From positions 30,467,501 through 30,531,500 of the forward strand of contig AP031355.1 in the NCBI GenBank assembly GCA_037833965.1: a stretch of 64,000 nt of DNA. The letters are read 5' to 3'. Positions 35,765-47,959 of this stretch are shown here, piece after piece; within the stretch, counting starts at the first letter, position 1, and each line of letters opens with the position of its first letter. Below the pieces are notes generated by a model. That model had not been told where the DNA came from. It worked only from the letters and a program-made list of their open reading frames with translations, and did no database searches. The DNA comes from Marchantia polymorpha subsp. ruderalis. Lineage: Eukaryota; Streptophyta; Marchantiopsida; Marchantiales; Marchantiaceae. A program made the position numbers and the translations under genes.

Positions 35765-37044
35765 CGGCAGGATCGGAGACGAAGGAACAAGAGCATGCAG
35801 TAGAGCTGGCAGCAAAGATGAAGGATTTGGCAGAGTGTAAAGCTGCTAGGATTTCAGACTTAGAATCTATCAATTCTAAGTCTGAAATTCAGCTGCAGAT
35901 TCAGTGCACTGAGTTGAGGTCACAACGGACGCACGCCGAGGAGCAGTTATGCAAGATGGAGACGAGATTGTCGCAGGCAGAAGAGAAGATCCGGCAGTTA
36001 TCAAAGCAGACGAATGACGCCTTGACTGTGAGGGTGAACCGATGCCTGGGTTTGTATTACAGTAGGTCGAGACGCATAAATGGTTGCAATTACGAGATCT
36101 TGAGCGCCGTGCGACGACAATAATGGCGAGTAGTGTTAGTGAGTAGCGCCGGTTAGCCAAGAAGTTGGACGCGTTTCTTACAAGTTAGTGCGACGCGGTG
36201 TTGAACTTGGAGTTGAAACTGGCGACTGTTGCAAAGGTTAGGTTTAGATCAAAAGTTAGAGGGAAAGACAACTGCCGACTCCGCAAATGTAGGACCTATT
36301 TTGAGCTCGCATCAGAGCAAGTGATAGTTTAGAGTTAGTTAGGAATAAAGAGGTCCAAGGCATTGGCCTTGAAGTACTTTTTTCGAATTTTGTTTCTCTC
36401 TATTTTGAAGTCTGCATTCTTCGGTCATCTATGTATTGAGTGTTTTGTCACCGCGCGAGAGGTACTTCGGTTTGTCGAAGATACTGCATCCGAGGTAGTA
36501 GCTCAATCCGAATGTTCTAAATAGCGATTAGCTGGAATTAGGATTTAAGCAAGTTTGCATTTGGCAGCTGCGTGCAGATTCTAAGTGTACTTTTTGGAAA
36601 TTTCCCCCCCTGAATACTAAGACAAGGTCGCGATCGACTTTTGTGATGCTGCATTTGAAAATTTCAGGAGTGATGTGTGTATTACGCTGCATCGCATGTC
36701 CTGTGAGTTGAACACCCGTAGTACTTCTGGGAGTGACAGTGGACCGAGAATTCGAACTCCCCAATAAACTGACATACGTGAAACTGAAATACGTGAGACT
36801 TAGTACGCTTTGTGTTGTTTCTGTACTCGAGGGATCGGATCTTTACCATTATGCTCCATTTTGATATTTATCTGTCATTACATTGATCTCAAAACCAACA
36901 GGTTGTCTCATGTAAATCTACTTCTCTAAATATACATAGAGAAAGTATGTAACCATATCCATCTGATCTATAACAAGATCAAATATCTCAACCACTACAC
37001 ATACCAGACAAATTGTAACATACTTAGCTATAGGTGAAAAAGTT

Positions 37045-37140
37045 AAATACATGACACTTGTTGCTCTTTGTGTTGTTTCTGTCCTTGTGGGATCGGATCT
37101 TTACCATTATGCTACATTTTGATATTTATTTGTCATTACA
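37045..37140 (+). mobile_element. Second copy of the older LTR's 3' tail
   Basis: The last ~95 bp repeat the 3' end of the LTR that finishes at 36882 (GGATCGGATCTTTACCATTATGC, ending TTTGTCATTACA). The Copia relic stops just before it, so this is either the tail of another insertion or the product of a rearrangement. Confidence 0.65.
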
Positions 37141-40100
37141 TATTTATGTGCTTAAATTTAAATTTCTGTTATGTTAGTTAGAAATAAAAGTATGATAAGA
37201 TATTTTGTTGATGTTATGATATTTTTTATTATATTCATAACTAATCAAGATTAAGGTTGAATGTTTATGCCTTATATAAGTTGATTTGTGCTTGTATAGA
37301 CTAATATAGTTCTATAATTCAAGAATTTACGCGTATAATCTAGACAAAGTTAGTATATAATCTAAGTGTAGGGTATAATTAAGATAAATTTAATTCAAAT
37401 TCATGATAAAACTCAAGTTAGGAAACTAAAATTCTGATCTAATCACTAGCATATGACATTATACTTATAAAAATATGTACAAGCACTAGAAGTTGGGGGT
37501 TTAAGTTGATCAAGATCTAAAGAAAGAAAGAAGTAGTCTTAAGAAGATAGAGTATGTCACACTGAGTTTCTTTAGAATCTACTTGATCTGCTTTAAAGGC
37601 ATCAAACAAGCATAAAAAATGCATCAAGAAGATCAAGGATTATGTAATAAATTACGTGGATTGGGTATTATTGGTGACAAGGTTGAATATTAAAGAGTGT
37701 TTCATGCATTAGATGCTTTAGAAATTAGTTTATGACCACACTTATAATCTTTGGATTTCAAAAGTCTCATAGATAGTAAGAAGAAATAGTGTTGAAGCTA
37801 GAAGTATGTTAGAGGCTTCCTGATGGCATTTAATGCTCGTAGAAGTTCTAGTTATATGTGTGAAGTGGAAGTAGAATTAATCAAAGAGTTGATCAAAATT
37901 AGCTTAGTCATGACTAAATTTAGCTAATTATGACTAATTTTAACTATCAAGTCTATGCTTGGCAAAATAATTATGTTACTATGATCGAAAACTATTAGAT
38001 AGATTCTAAAATTTTAAAATAATGATGAATTATCATAAAATCATTTGAGATAAACCTAAGTAAGATTCATTCTAAAGTTCACAAGAAGTATTGTCTCGAT
38101 GCATCAACTAGTGAGCAGATTTTACAATATGAAATTAGAGTTTGAAAATTATATGTTGCAATTGACTCTTAATTCCTACTTCATTGTGGACAATTGACTT
38201 TTAGTATCAAGCTGCTAAAATAAGTAGAATATCTTAGAGACAACTATGTGAGACTTGGTGATTGCAAATAAGAAACAAATTAAAACAATGATATTAATCT
38301 TAAACATGAATTGGATAGATATTAAGTATTAAAAAGTTATCTTAACGTATGTTTGTTTCTGAGCAAGATCTAAAAGATTCCTAGTATCCCATGATAGTCA
38401 ATGTAAATCCTAATCTCTAATTAATTTCACTTTTAACCAAGCAAGCTGATTAGGGTAGTTTAGCATTAAAAAACTTAGTAATAACTTGTTCAAATAGGTG
38501 TACAATAATCTTGGAAAGACTGCATGCTCTGTCATTAGAAAATTTTTGGCCAATTCACATTGCTAATAGAATATAACTAGTAAAAAAAATATGTAACATA
38601 ACAAGTAAATCTTCAAATATCCATAATTTCTTGATGTTGGACAATTTTAGTAGCAAGAAGAATGAAGTATGGATCTGGCTAAGATTTTAAGGAAGCAAGT
38701 GATGTTAGGTAGTTTTAACCTCCAATATTTACTCGGGCAAGATAATCCACCAACTCTAGTTAACATCAAGCTCCAAAATACTTTGGAAGTTTATCTTGAT
38801 CTATCTTAGTGCTTAGCTTATTGATTTGTTTCTGCATGAGGAGAAAAAATATAAACTTCATAATAATTTGTGATCACCTAGTTTACTCTCACTTAGATTT
38901 ACCTCAAATGGCTTGGAGTAAAAGGTTAGAATTCATGTACATGCCAATGTTCAAACATCAACTCACACAATAAATGTACTCATCATTGAAGACCAGCACT
39001 CATCAAGGCTCCAAGATGATTTACAAAATCCAAGCTTCATAGACAAAAACATTACATACACAAATTTTTTTTTCTAACTTGCTTAGAAGATTTTTTTATT
39101 TCTCTACGTGAACTACTTAATAAAATTTCATAGTTATATACAATAATTATTTTATTAATTTTTGTACTAATATAAATCTTAATAGGTATAACCAATTTGA
39201 TCTGGTTAAAACATGCCATTTGACTTTCAAAATCTTCTTTGTTCCTAGATTAACATGCCAACATGTCATTCGGTACATTGAAATTTCTAATTGAAACTTC
39301 CACTTGCTCCTAATTGAAGTTGTAAATTTAGTCTAAATGATTATCTAATAAATGTGTTATCTAATCAACTATTCAAAATTAACATATAAGAATCTAGATT
39401 TTGATAAAAGACAAAAAATTATTCCAATCAATTTGTAAGGTATCTATTTTAGAGCTAAACTTGGTCATAACTATGTTAATTGAGTCATGATGAAGCTAAT
39501 CATGGTAAAACTTTTGTTTGATTTCACCATCAATACACACATAAAATCACAGTTCTTACACATTTGATTTGATTGAATCATTAGCTAGATATCTAAATCT
39601 ATAGCCTACTTAGTGCTTCTATCATAGCTTTGTAAATTAGCAGGTGCTTGATTTCAAGCATTGGTTAGCAAACTCAACCTTTGAGCTCTTGGAACATTAT
39701 CTAAACTACACTTTATGATAAAAAACAGATTTTAACAACAGATGACATTTCATTGCAAATCTGATGCCTTGATGCTATGCTTGAGTGATAAATTTAGGCT
39801 TGGCTTGAGTTTCCTAGTTGATTGATTTTGTAGTGAAGGTGTCATACTCCTCCTCTTTTTTAAGTTTAATTTTGACTAAATTTTGATTATATTCATGTGA
39901 TATGCTTTGATGAATGTTGATGATGTAATTCTAAGTATTGCAAACCTTAATCGTAAAAATTCAAAAATTTTGATTGAGTTTTGATTGCCTTGGTATATCC
40001 AAGTACTTATGAGTTGAGATGAATAAGTGAGAAATTCAGTTTCTAGTTGCAAAATAGAAAAATCCGAGATCAATAAAAATCCATTTAGAACTTAAAATTC

Positions 40101-40780
40101 TTTATTTAAACACTCACATCTTGAATTTGGTATTATAACAATCTTAATCTACTTTTTAAGATCTATATGACTTATAAAAAAACCACTACTTATATTGATC
40201 TTACATGCTACTAATTATCATACCATATAATTTCTAACATTACTAGCATTAAAGACAATTTTTGGATGTAGGATTTTATTTCATTTCATTATTTGTAAGT
40301 ATGAAATAATTCATCTTACAACAATATTATTTTGAATGACAAAGATTAATCATCCGATAATGCCTTAATTCAAAAGGATTTAAAAAATTTATTGCATTAA
40401 AATAATACTTTTTACCAAATAAAATACAATTTCACAAATTTAATCCAACACTCATACAATAAATAAGATTGATTCAACGTTTTAAGCATCATTTTCAACA
40501 TTGTTTAATTGACCTTTTTAGAAACAATTTTCTATTGCAAAATATTAACCGTGATCAAATGACAAAGGATTTCACTTTAGTACAATTTTTGAAAAGTATA
40601 ATTGTTGCTTTTAATTGTATATAATTGTTGCAAAAAATCAAAACAATTCATCAATTCATTATCACCTTTTTCATCAAATTCTTTACTTGATCATGAATAA
40701 CTTAAGGTAAATTAAGGTATTTAAGAAATAAATTTAAAGTCATTAACCTTCAAAATAGAATATTTAACTAAATAATATAA
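37141..40780. other. AT-rich block, no gene
   Basis: Very AT-rich, with stops in all frames. Because a decayed chromovirus 3' end lies at its right edge, part of it is probably that element's interior, but I could not match particular pol motifs. Confidence 0.4.
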
Positions 40781-41030
40781 ATATTAACATAAACGAAAAT
40801 ACCAATGCACATTTGATGATTCATGAATTTGAACGTGTGCAACAAAGACATCTTTTAAAAAAATACCTAAATTTAAGATGCATATATATACATCTTAAAT
40901 CTATTAAAACTAAAATAGAGATAACTTTAAATGATATAGAGTTGACTTATAATCAACACTTGATAGCTATAGGTTTCATAAGCAAGGACTGAATATGTTA
41001 GTTAAATGTAACACATCCGAAATTTCCTCA
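40781..41030 (+). mobile_element. Decayed chromovirus pol end and LTR start
   Basis: AATGCACATTTGATGATTC at about 40804, then GAATTTGAACGTGTGCAAC, matches the last codons of the chromovirus pol. A stretch like the polypurine tract (TTTTAAAAAAATACC) and then the LTR start (AAAACTAAAATAGAGATAAC) follow, with the repeat segment GCAAGGACTGAATATGTTAG at about 40982. It is cut off or unreadable after about 41030, 230 bp before giant LTR 2. Confidence 0.6.
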
Positions 41031-41464
41031 ATTATTATTTATATATATTTGTTATATTATTGATTCATTTGAAGTAAATTGGATAATTTAAATATCATTT
41101 TATTAAAAAAAATATTAAACAGATATTTTTGAATAAAAAAGTATCATTTTTTGTGTTTTCATTTTAAAGATTTGTTTGATATCTTTAAAGAGATTTTTTT
41201 AATCTTTAGTGTTATATGAGAAAGTTGAATAAAGGAAGTAAAAAATAAATATCAAGAGCTCTTTGGTAACCCACTTTTTGTTTTTGTGCGAAATTTAAAA
41301 CATTTTTGGAAAACAGTACCGCAGCAGCCGTGTAAATAGGTAATCGGTACATTTAAATAGAGTGAAGATGGATAATCGCGGGTCTCGTATGATCTCGTAG
41401 AATCCAGGAGTTGGGCGCAATGTCCGGAACAAGCGCTCCGACCTGAACGATCAATTCTGAAAGG

Positions 41465-42060
41465 GATATCCTTCGGCGCAAGGCGCATAATCCGCCTTCG
41501 GCGCTAGGGAAATCCCTCAGAACTTATTTAATTCACAACGCCTTGACTTGGTTAGGGTCCCGTTGGAAAGAGCTTGACGCACCCAAGAACGCGTGGAACG
41601 GATGAGGAATCAAGGAGTTATGATTATCGGAAGATACGGAGAGAGAGAGCCTTCGGCGGAAGGGTTAGGTCGACGGACGAACCGCCTTTGGCCCAAGATG
41701 TTCGCCTTAGGGGGTGCACTTCTTCGTACGGCGCCTTCGGCCCAACGCCTTTGGCGGTACGGACATGTGCGCCTTCGGCGGAACAAAGCTCCGGCGGCGA
41801 AAGCGCCTTCGGGGGAACAAGAGGGATCGACAGACAGGACAAGACCCGTTGACTGCGGTCAACGCCTACGGCACAGTCGCCTTCGGCGCTGCGCCTTCAT
41901 CAATGCACCTTCGTCGACGGACGTCTTCACGAAGTCCGCCTTCGGCGCTGGGAGTCAACGCCTTCGGCGGTAGATGTTCGCCTTCGGCGCTGCGGGTCAA
42001 CGCCTTCGGCGGTGCGGGATAGATCAGAGTTGCGAGTCGGCCAGAGGCGGAAGCCTCCGC
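41465..42060 (+). repeat. CGCCTTCGGCG cluster, LTR 2 leader
   Basis: Many copies of CGCCTTCGGCG and one-base variants (CGCCTTTGGCG, CGCCTACGGC) occur at irregular spacing. Positions differ from those in the LTR 1 leader, which points to gain, loss or conversion since the copies split. Confidence 0.9.
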
Positions 42061-42507
42061 CGCCGCGCCTTTGGCGCTGCGCGAACACGGCCGCGGCGAA
42101 GTACGATGGCGGAAATCAAATTCAATTTTCGAGCGTGTGAGTCCGCGCAACGGCGGAGCGTGAAGCCGCGCGTGCGAGAGGAGGGCCATTACGCCTCCAA
42201 GCCGACGCAGCCATCAAGTGAGTCGACACTCACGACCAAGTGTCGACCATGAAATCTTGTGAGCCGAGGGCGGGCGACTCATTCTTGAATTTGCGATTTG
42301 CGATTTCTTGTGAGAGCTGCGCGCGCACACATACTGGCAGAGAGAAATCTGATAAGGCGACGTGCAGAGACTTGCATAGCAGAGGGAGAATTGAGTGCGC
42401 GACCGCAGGAATTGAGGGAGAGTAGAGTTTGCAGAGGAATCGCAGCCACGGGCAAGAAGCTTGGGCATAGCGGAGGAGAGTTTGCGAAATACGATTTCAA
42501 GAACGCA

Positions 42508-45152
42508 ATGGCGAAAGCAACTCAGCTGCGAATGATTCCGCTAAAGATTCCGCAGATTGGGCTACGCGCTTTCCAGCCCCAGCTATCTGCGGTGAAGCTC
42601 GATTTTCTCCTGTGGGGATGGAATTACGTGTGCCAGGACATGGTGCGCGAATGGCAGAAGGAGAGAGATCAACCTACGCGCGGGTTTCGACCGCACGTAG
42701 AGCGATGGACCATCCAAGATTGGTCACAGGTACTGGGAAGATGTGCGGGAGAAGACGAACATCTCATATTTGATAACGAGAGCATCAAGGTCACGAAGGA
42801 GGATTAGATTTCCTTTGCGACCATGTTCAAGAGTGCCAAGTCCAACAAGAATGGGTACAGGACACGGGACTACAAGGATCGCTACCGCAGAAATGTCGCG
42901 GTAGCACTTCTCCAACTCTTGCAACCGCACAAGACCACATACATCACTTCTTGGCAAGTGTCTTTCGTGGAGCTGGCGTTGGTCGGAGCTCCGATTTACT
43001 GGGCGCGCATCTTATGGAAGATAACGCGGCAGCATGCGTTTGAGGAGGAGGGGGATGAATCAATCACCTCTCTCCCTTCTTGATCAACTTTTATTGGTCG
43101 ATGGGTTGTCTAACCGCGACCGAGCGTGTTCAATTTCCACTGCTATCACTCAGCAATCCCGGGCAGTATGTGAAGGATGTCGAGGTTGACAACGACGAGG
43201 AAGAGACTCATGCCTCCACGCCACCAACTCAACAGAGTGCGGGAGGAGAATCATTCGCAGCGCGAGTGCCGTGGAAGCGGAGATGGAAGGGAGAAGCAGA
43301 GAAGGGTCAACATCGAGATTCGGCTGCTCTCAAACGGAAGCGACCACTGTAGGAGCTCTGCAGTCGGCCGAAGCAGAAAGCACGCATGCTCGTGTTGCCT
43401 GCAAGTAGCGCGGAGACAGGGCGTGCCGCCGGAGAGAAGGAGACATCATCCTCGGAGGACGATGGGAACACACGGGCGGCAGAGGGATCAGCAGACCTCT
43501 CTACGCTGAAGGCACGGATGCCTTCGGCGGAAGCAAGACGGCCTTCGGGCCAAGAGAGACGACACGCGGCACCGATGAATGTGTCGGCAACGGATAGGTG
43601 TTCCGCACGAGCAGCGTACGCGGACTCGCCTTCGGGGCTGGAGCCTTCGGCTCGAGCGCCTTCGCCGCAGTCGCCTTCGGCGCAGCGGAAGAAGGGAAAG
43701 GAGCCGGCTGAAGATGCGCCTTCGGCGCAAGGGCCTTCGGGCCAAGGAGTTGCGAGTAGGGAGCCTTCGGGGAAAGTGCCTTCGGCTCAAGGGCCTTCGG
43801 CCCAAGGGACTTCAGGCGAGCCGCCTTCGGCTCAACCGCCTTCGGCGGTAGACGTCGTCGGCACTACGGCTTCGGCAGAAGCGCCGCCGACAAATGCGCC
43901 TTCAGCGGAGGCACCTTTGGAGCAGGACCTAACAGAGGAGCGGAATGACAAGCAGAAGCGGGAAGCACAATTGCAATCCGCACAAACACCTTCGGCGGTG
44001 GACGCCTTTGGCGATGCGGAGTTGGTAGTGACAGGACGGGCAAGCGGTGCGAGCTTGTCACAACCAAAATCCCCCACCGCCTTAGACATTCTGGCCGGGA
44101 GCAGTGAGGCAGCAGCGGCAGCAGATGACGCAGACGCTACGAAGCCCAACTCACGAGAATCGCCAGAGAATTCATTGGCGATCGAAATCCTCGATTCGGA
44201 GGATGACGAAGAAGGAGAATCGGAATCGGGCGAGGAGGAGGAGCAATCGGTGGCAGGCACGCCGACGGCGGCACTTTGCGAGCAAGTGGTACCTCTACTG
44301 AGGTACCTCGATCGCAAGGTGACGAAGTATGCAGACCCCCGCCAGCCTGGGTCCTACGTCGAGTTAGTGCGCAGGCGGACTCGCACTAAAGTCCGCATCA
44401 GCAAGTTGTTGGCACGCCTAGACGGGGACATTAAAGATCTGCGGGAGAAGAATGAGTGCCTGCTGGGCCACATTGCTCTTACGCGGAAGGTGCACCAGGC
44501 CGTCGACAAGTTGCGCGATGAGAAGCTTGAAGAGGCGAAGAAGGAGTTCGCCAAGGAGAAAGCGAAGCTCGCAGATGAGCTGGATTCTGAGCAGACTCAA
44601 AATCAAATTTTGTCAGACGAGCTCGTGCGGCAGACACGGTTGCTGGAGCAGTGTCAGCTCTCACGCCAGGCGGATGAAGAGTTAATCCGTAAACTGCAAT
44701 CCGAGTGCGGGGAATTGAGAGCGCAGCGTGCGGATGCAGAGTTGCAGTTAGTGGTAGTTGAAGACGATCGCCGGCGGGAGGCAGATCGCACGAGAGAGGA
44801 GTTGGCGAGGCGAGTCAACCACTATCTCAGAGGTTACACCCTCTGGGAAGTGGCGGCGCAGGAGAAACTCACACTGCGCGAGTTAGAGCTTCGTGCGGCG
44901 GGTTTGATGTCGGGTGACAGTCGGAGCCGGCGGCGAGTGGCGAAGAAGTTAGATTTGTTTCTGTCAAGGTCGCGGGACGCCATGGCCACCCTCAAGTCGG
45001 AGGTTACTGCGGTGTTGCGGCGGCTGGGACTGCGCAGTCGAGCGGAAGACTGGTCGGGTAGGGAGTTAGTGCGCGGCAGTTCGTCGCGCAGAAGGCGAAG
45101 TACAGGATTTGCAGAGTGCAGCGGCGTAGCGTGGTTTCGTGCAGGTGTGTAG
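42508..45152 (+). pseudogene. LTR-encoded coiled-coil protein, broken copy (LTR 2)
   Basis: ATG at 42508 (MAKATQLRMIPLKI). The head is conserved up to a TAG at 42805-42807. The frame reopens (KNGYRTRDYKDRYRRN, WQVSFVELALVGAPIYWARI), shifts near 43055, and meets another TAG at 43350-43352 where LTR 1 has GAG. From 43386 a 588-codon stretch is open: a Pro/Ser/Ala-rich middle with PSAQGPSAQG-type repeats, an acidic patch (DSEDDEEGESESGEEEE), then LLRYLDRKVTKYADP, the coiled coil, and the end WFRAGV with TAG at 45150-45152. The C-terminal half is therefore uninterrupted while the head is broken. An upstream ATG at 42247 opens a short ORF before the main start. Confidence 0.78.
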
Positions 45153-45195
45153 GGCAGCGTAGTGTAATGTAGAGTGTTAGTTAGGACTTAGAGGG

Positions 45196-45201
45196 TATAA
45201 A
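45196..45201 (+). promoter_or_regulatory. LTR 2 TATA box
   Basis: GGTATAAAGTAGTTC followed by CAAGGCGTCTTGCCTTG, 43 bp after the ORF stop, as in LTR 1. Confidence 0.65.
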
Positions 45202-46177
45202 GTAGTTCAAGGCGTCTTGCCTTGGGATTCTTCCAGTTTTGGAAGTGCAGATCAGGAACTCATTTCTCTGCGTGTTTGTGTCCTTAGTTCTGTCACCACG
45301 CAAGAGGAGCTACAACTTGGCGATCCGCATTTTGTAGCTGAAGGCCTTCGGCCGAATGTTCAGAGCTAGTATACTGGTTAGAGACTTGAGTAGTTCGGAG
45401 CTACACCTGCGGATGATTGCCGATGCTCAGAGCTAGTAACTAGTTAGATACTTGAACAGTTCCTCCTTACACTTTTGACTGATTGTTCCTGATTGTACTC
45501 CTTCGGGATTTTTCCCCTGAATGCCAAAGTGAAGTTTTGTTACTTCGAGTAAGCCTTAGTTGTAATTCAGGTTACGTTGCAGCAGGTGCCTTCAGGACAA
45601 CCCCTGTAGTATTTATGGGAATGATAAGTGCCTAAGAATTCAAACTCGTCAATAGACTGTTATGGTGTGCTACTGGATCGTTTTTCAGTTGAGTCTCTCA
45701 GTTGTACCTGTGTTCTCTGCGCGTTTTGTGAGTTGAGAGTGTTGTTCACCGCGTGTGAGTGACTTTGATCCGAAGTAGGAAGTCCAAACCGGGTGCCCTG
45801 TGCTAGCAGAAACTAGTGGAAGGGTTGTAAAAGCCGGAGTGAGGAGTCACTACCTACAGATTCGTTGAGTGTACTCGCGAGAGACTTTCCCCCTGAAATC
45901 TTAAGTAGAGGTCCTAACCAATCTCTGAGTTGTGTTTCTATAGTTTCAAGTGTGTGTGTGTGTGTGGAGTGAACTACGCTGCACTGTGCGACCTCCAAGT
46001 GATCTCAGAGTGAGCACTTGCAGTATTTCTGGGAGTGACAGTCGCCTGAGAATTCAAACTCTTCAATAGTTTGTTAAACAAGACACTTTGTACTCTGTGT
46101 GTTGCCTGTGTCCTTGTGGGTTCGACCTTTTTGCTGCTATACTGCAGTTTTAGCCTTTGGTGGGTTATTACAAGCTC

Positions 46178-47940
46178 AATCTAGAGCAAAAGCTTAGAAT
46201 ATGACTTTTTCATTGGCCATTCAGGTACTTATAAGATCAAAAAAAATGTTGAATGAACTTTAATTTTCCTACGAAGCTTAGCTGTATATTAATATTTGAT
46301 AAAACTAGAGATGTAGTATTCTTGAAGAAGGTTTTCATTATTTTTGGAATCAACATCATGCAATTTGTAGAAAATGTATTCATGAAAAAAAACATAAAAA
46401 TTTTTTACACAAGTTTATTGTTCAACGTAGGACATGCATTATGATGCGCTTCCAACACATTTTTTAAAGATAGATTTAAGAATCACATACAAAACATGAG
46501 GTTGAAATCTTATTTTCATTAAGCAAAGATATAATTAAATAATTTAAAAAAGATTTGTATTCTTTATGTGTTAACTTTAACTAAAAATCAAAATGAGTCA
46601 CAAACTTAGAATTAATCTTCTCTAAGTAACTTAAGTACAATAATAATAATTTAAGATTAACTCAAATATAAGACATATATATATATATATATATATATAT
46701 GATGTTGATAGAAATATTCAAAATTTTAATTACAAATTAGACTGTATTTGAACATATGCAGTCTACATTTTTTATGATCATACTATGCATCTTATTCAAC
46801 TTTGCTTGGTAGAGATTTTAAAATTTAACATTTTTTTGTCAAATATAAATAGTATTGAAATGATAAGTGATAGTTTTTAGTTGTTGCATATTTTTAATAC
46901 GATATGTAAACTTGATAGTTTTATTATTATTTTTTGTTAAAGAATTTAGCAAAAGATAAATAATGGTTATTTTAATCATGACTAAGTTTAGCTAGTTGGT
47001 AATGTTGTATGAGTGTATCTCACTACAAACATGTAAAATGAATATCAATCTTTCAAATTTATGATGGTCTAAAAAAATATCTAAGTTATACTGAAGTAAA
47101 ATTGAACCGTGACATCATAGATTTTCTAACATATGTGCAATTTAATGTATGACACAAACAAAATTAATGTGTAGGTCTTGCAAAGCTTCAAATCACCGAC
47201 TATATAATTTGTTCTGGTTTGTCTAACCAAAAAATAGAGATTGCAGTGGGCATAGCGGCCCAACAGGGCTGCAAAAAAAATTTAAGCATGCAATTTTATT
47301 AATAACAATAACAAAAAAAATTAACAAGTTTTTCCCCAAAATCATGAAATGTGAGTTCATTTCTAAAAGACTGGAGAAATTCAGCACAAAGATCACAATA
47401 ATAATGCAAGCTTTATGTATTTTTACATTCAAACAGCCTAAGTTCAGAGAGAGTTCAAATTGATCAACCCGCAGGACAGATTGACACCCTATTAACACAT
47501 TCAAATGACATTTCTCAATTGATACTTCCAATTGAAATTCGAAATTTCTATTAGATCAAATGATCTGATAATGTTACAAGTTGAGATTCTGCGAGTTGCT
47601 TCTTGAAGTTATTCTCATCAAGAAATAATAATTACATTTCGCACAGTCATCCGAGTGTCTTCACATGCTTCAATTTTGGTTGGAATGAATAGCATCAAAA
47701 ACTTCTTCTAGCATTCAACCTAACCTGTCTACACTTGCGATTTGACAATCAAATGCTTAACAAGATAAAAAGTTGAGTTCACAGTTTTTATACACTCTAG
47801 TTCTACTACTACATCCATCCTCTTGAAAACACAAATGGCCTAATGAGATCGTAACTGGCGCACATTTTTACCTGGTTGCATAGAGGCATGTGGCATATTA
47901 CTTGGTTGGTCTAAAGACTGCATCATGTCTTGTAGTCAGG
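46178..47940. other. AT-rich DNA grading into mid-GC, no gene
   Basis: Contains an (AT)n tract at 46675-46700. Composition rises after about 47200. No coding frame or known element was seen. Confidence 0.45.
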
Positions 47941-47959
47941 TAAAATACCTACCTCTACG

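Larger units (their letters stand above)
28040..36125 (+). pseudogene. LTR-encoded protein, degraded copy interrupted by chromovirus
   Basis: Matches the LTR protein in pieces. The head begins near 28040 (MEFLLWG, then a stop) and continues at 28159-28386 with VLGRCASDDGD, VKVTREEEKAY and KNGYRT. It continues to 29060 with basic stretches (PRKRRRTHEV), then 29103-29369 and 29424-29681 with the coiled coil. The chromovirus sits at 29703-35764. The coiled coil resumes at 35818-36123 (LESINSKSEIQLQIQCTELRSQ). Several stops and frameshifts are present. The middle region is short and lacks the Pro-Ser-Ala repeats. Confidence 0.7.
27438..36882 (+). mobile_element. Older, shorter giant-LTR relative (about 3.4 kb without its insert)
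   Basis: Starts TGTGGTAGTGCAGTTTTTTTG, matching the LTR 3 start TGTGGTAACACACTTTTTG, and ends TCTGTCATTACA. Flanks TTGAC (27433-27437) and TTGAT (36883-36887) match at 4 of 5, the difference being C to T. It interrupts the RT of the Copia relic and is itself interrupted by the chromovirus at 29703-35764. The CGCCTTCGGCG word is absent, so the micro-hairpin expansion either post-dates this branch or was lost. The 3' part keeps the AATAAAG/GTCCAAGGC promoter-proximal segment and the CACCGCGCGAGAGG block seen in the other LTRs. Confidence 0.8.
21194..37020 (-). pseudogene. Copia pol relic, split by two LTR insertions
   Basis: Read on the minus strand the pieces are 36883-37020, 26315-27437 and 21194-21231. 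The first has the RT motif region ending ...QPVGFEIK. The second continues the RT with LYVDNMLILAKN, then RNase H with CDSQSALH and HIDITYHF, and DALTKVIPL. The third supplies the last dozen codons and a TAG at 21194-21196. The RT catalytic YVDD is YVDN here (codon at 27234-27236), a G-to-A change that would kill the enzyme, and there are further stops and frameshifts. The gaps are exactly the older giant LTR and the solo LTR, so the Copia was already in place when both arrived. Protease, integrase and gag regions are not seen. Confidence 0.8.
41262..46172 (+). mobile_element. Giant solo LTR 2 (4911 bp)
   Basis: Begins TTTGGTAACCCAC and ends GGTGGGTTATTACA, with a perfect 5-bp duplication AGCTC at 41257-41261 and 46173-46177. 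It has the same internal order as LTR 1 and is nearly alignable along its whole length. There are no internal terminal repeats. It sits in AT-rich DNA about 230 bp from a decayed chromovirus LTR. Confidence 0.9.
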
